A DNA stretch of 5,968 nucleotides from Oscillospiraceae bacterium (GTDB lineage Bacteria; Bacillota; Clostridia; Oscillospirales; Oscillospiraceae): NCBI GenBank assembly GCA_020025395.1, contig JAHHSE010000094.1:1-5968 (forward strand), in the 5' to 3' direction. The number at the start of each line of letters is the position of its first letter. Positions within the stretch are counted from its first letter, which is position 1. The notes below the pieces were generated by a model. It saw only the letters and a program-made list of their open reading frames with translations, did no database searches and was not told where the DNA came from. Shown here piece by piece: positions 5,638 to 5,968 of this stretch. The translations under genes and the position numbers were made by a program.

Positions 5638-5968
5638 TCAACGAAACTCCTTTACAAGACCTCTGGCGAAAAGGGGGTCCATCTCAAATCGGGCGATGTC
5701 CCCCGTCCCGCACTTCAGATCGGTCACATCCACCAGGGTATCAATCGCCCCTACCTTGCCCAGCACCTGGGCCCTCTGGGCACCGATCTGGACATAGATC
5801 TTCCGCCCTCTCCACCAGCGGCGGAGGGCGGCCCACAGGCCGGACCCCCGGTCCGGTCCCACGCCAAAGCCGTTTTGATAGCCCACGGGCAAAACCGCCA
5901 CCCGGGTGGCGCGGGGGAGGGTGACCAGCTTGTCGTTCCCCACGGTATGGCCCTTGGGCAGCCAGGTG
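5638..5968 (-). CDS. Divergent alanine racemase-like C-terminal domain, partial (5' end outside window)
   Basis: Only the last 109 residues are visible; the frame enters from beyond base 5968. PRATRVAVLPVGYQNGFG and, later, RAQVLGKVGAIDTLVDVTD match the beta-barrel C-terminal domain of alanine racemase (pattern TRIAxLPVGYADG ... GRVCMDQTMVDVT). By eye alignment to Bacillus-type Alr, the catalytic tyrosine (Tyr265 in the G. stearothermophilus enzyme, in a VSYGxT context) falls on Asn or Gly in HTVGND. The Cys-Met-Asp motif is replaced by Gly-Ala-Ile, and GYADG by GYQNG. There is a longer, basic, Trp-rich loop (LWAALRRWWRGRK). The protein ends at DPLFARGLVKEFR, without the usual RVPR-containing tail. 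The PLP-lysine region is outside the window. It may be a racemase relative with another role; activity as Alr is doubtful. The GTG at 5943 is internal to the domain, not the likely start. Confidence 0.8.
   Translation of the reverse strand, partial: TWLPKGHTVGNDKLVTLPRATRVAVLPVGYQNGFGVGPDRGSGLWAALRRWWRGRKIYVQIGAQRAQVLGKVGAIDTLVDVTDLKCGTGDIARFEMDPLFARGLVKEFR
5647..5653 (-). promoter_or_regulatory. Ribosome binding site of dtd, inside the upstream gene
   Basis: AAAGGAG on the minus strand is 9 nt before the dtd ATG and lies in the last codons of the racemase-like gene, consistent with coupled translation. Confidence 0.75.

Noticed and set aside
1..5968. A novel defence, mobile or RNA-based system in the window
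   Set aside because: All substantial frames are assigned to housekeeping families. There are no repeat arrays, transposase or integrase motifs, tRNA or rRNA signatures, or unknown multi-gene cassettes.

Overview
This is a GC-rich window (about 60% by eye) in which every convincing gene lies on the minus strand. The reading frames are tightly packed, and six of the seven internal gene starts have purine-rich Shine-Dalgarno sites of the AAGGAGG type or close to it (hemZ is the exception). HemZ, the Mrp type with a cysteine-rich N-terminus, and the dtd / metallo-beta-lactamase-fold hydrolase / hemZ order all point to an anaerobic Firmicute. A GC-rich clostridial lineage such as the Oscillospiraceae fits, but that assignment is inference from gene content, not from a database match.

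In the direction of transcription (high to low coordinates) the layout is as follows. First comes the 3' end of a gene with a divergent alanine racemase-type C-terminal domain (5638-5968, running off the window). Then dtd, a D-aminoacyl-tRNA deacylase (5194-5637). Then a small metallo-beta-lactamase-fold hydrolase of the glyoxalase II/YcbL type (4542-5162). Then hemZ, a radical SAM coproporphyrinogen III dehydrogenase (3015-4520). Then a uridine kinase-family P-loop kinase (2095-3030). Then mrp, an Fe-S cluster carrier ATPase (1244-2062). After a 239-nt gap comes the 5' part of mutL (1-1004, running off the window).

The first six genes are spaced by 32 nt or less, or overlap, with no terminator-like hairpin plus T-run between them, so they look like one polycistronic unit. 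mutL may be co-transcribed or may have its own leader. The products are mostly housekeeping: translation quality control (Dtd), small-metabolite hydrolysis, tetrapyrrole synthesis and Fe-S handling (HemZ, Mrp), nucleoside phosphorylation and mismatch repair.

I see no mobile element, CRISPR array, RNA gene or defence cassette. The observation most worth following up is the racemase-like domain next to dtd: by eye it lacks the catalytic tyrosine and the Cys-Met-Asp motif of alanine racemase, and its C-terminus is short. The second is the 239-nt mrp-mutL gap, which holds an orphan Shine-Dalgarno-like site, a small open frame and possible hairpins. I cannot support a claim of a new biological system here.
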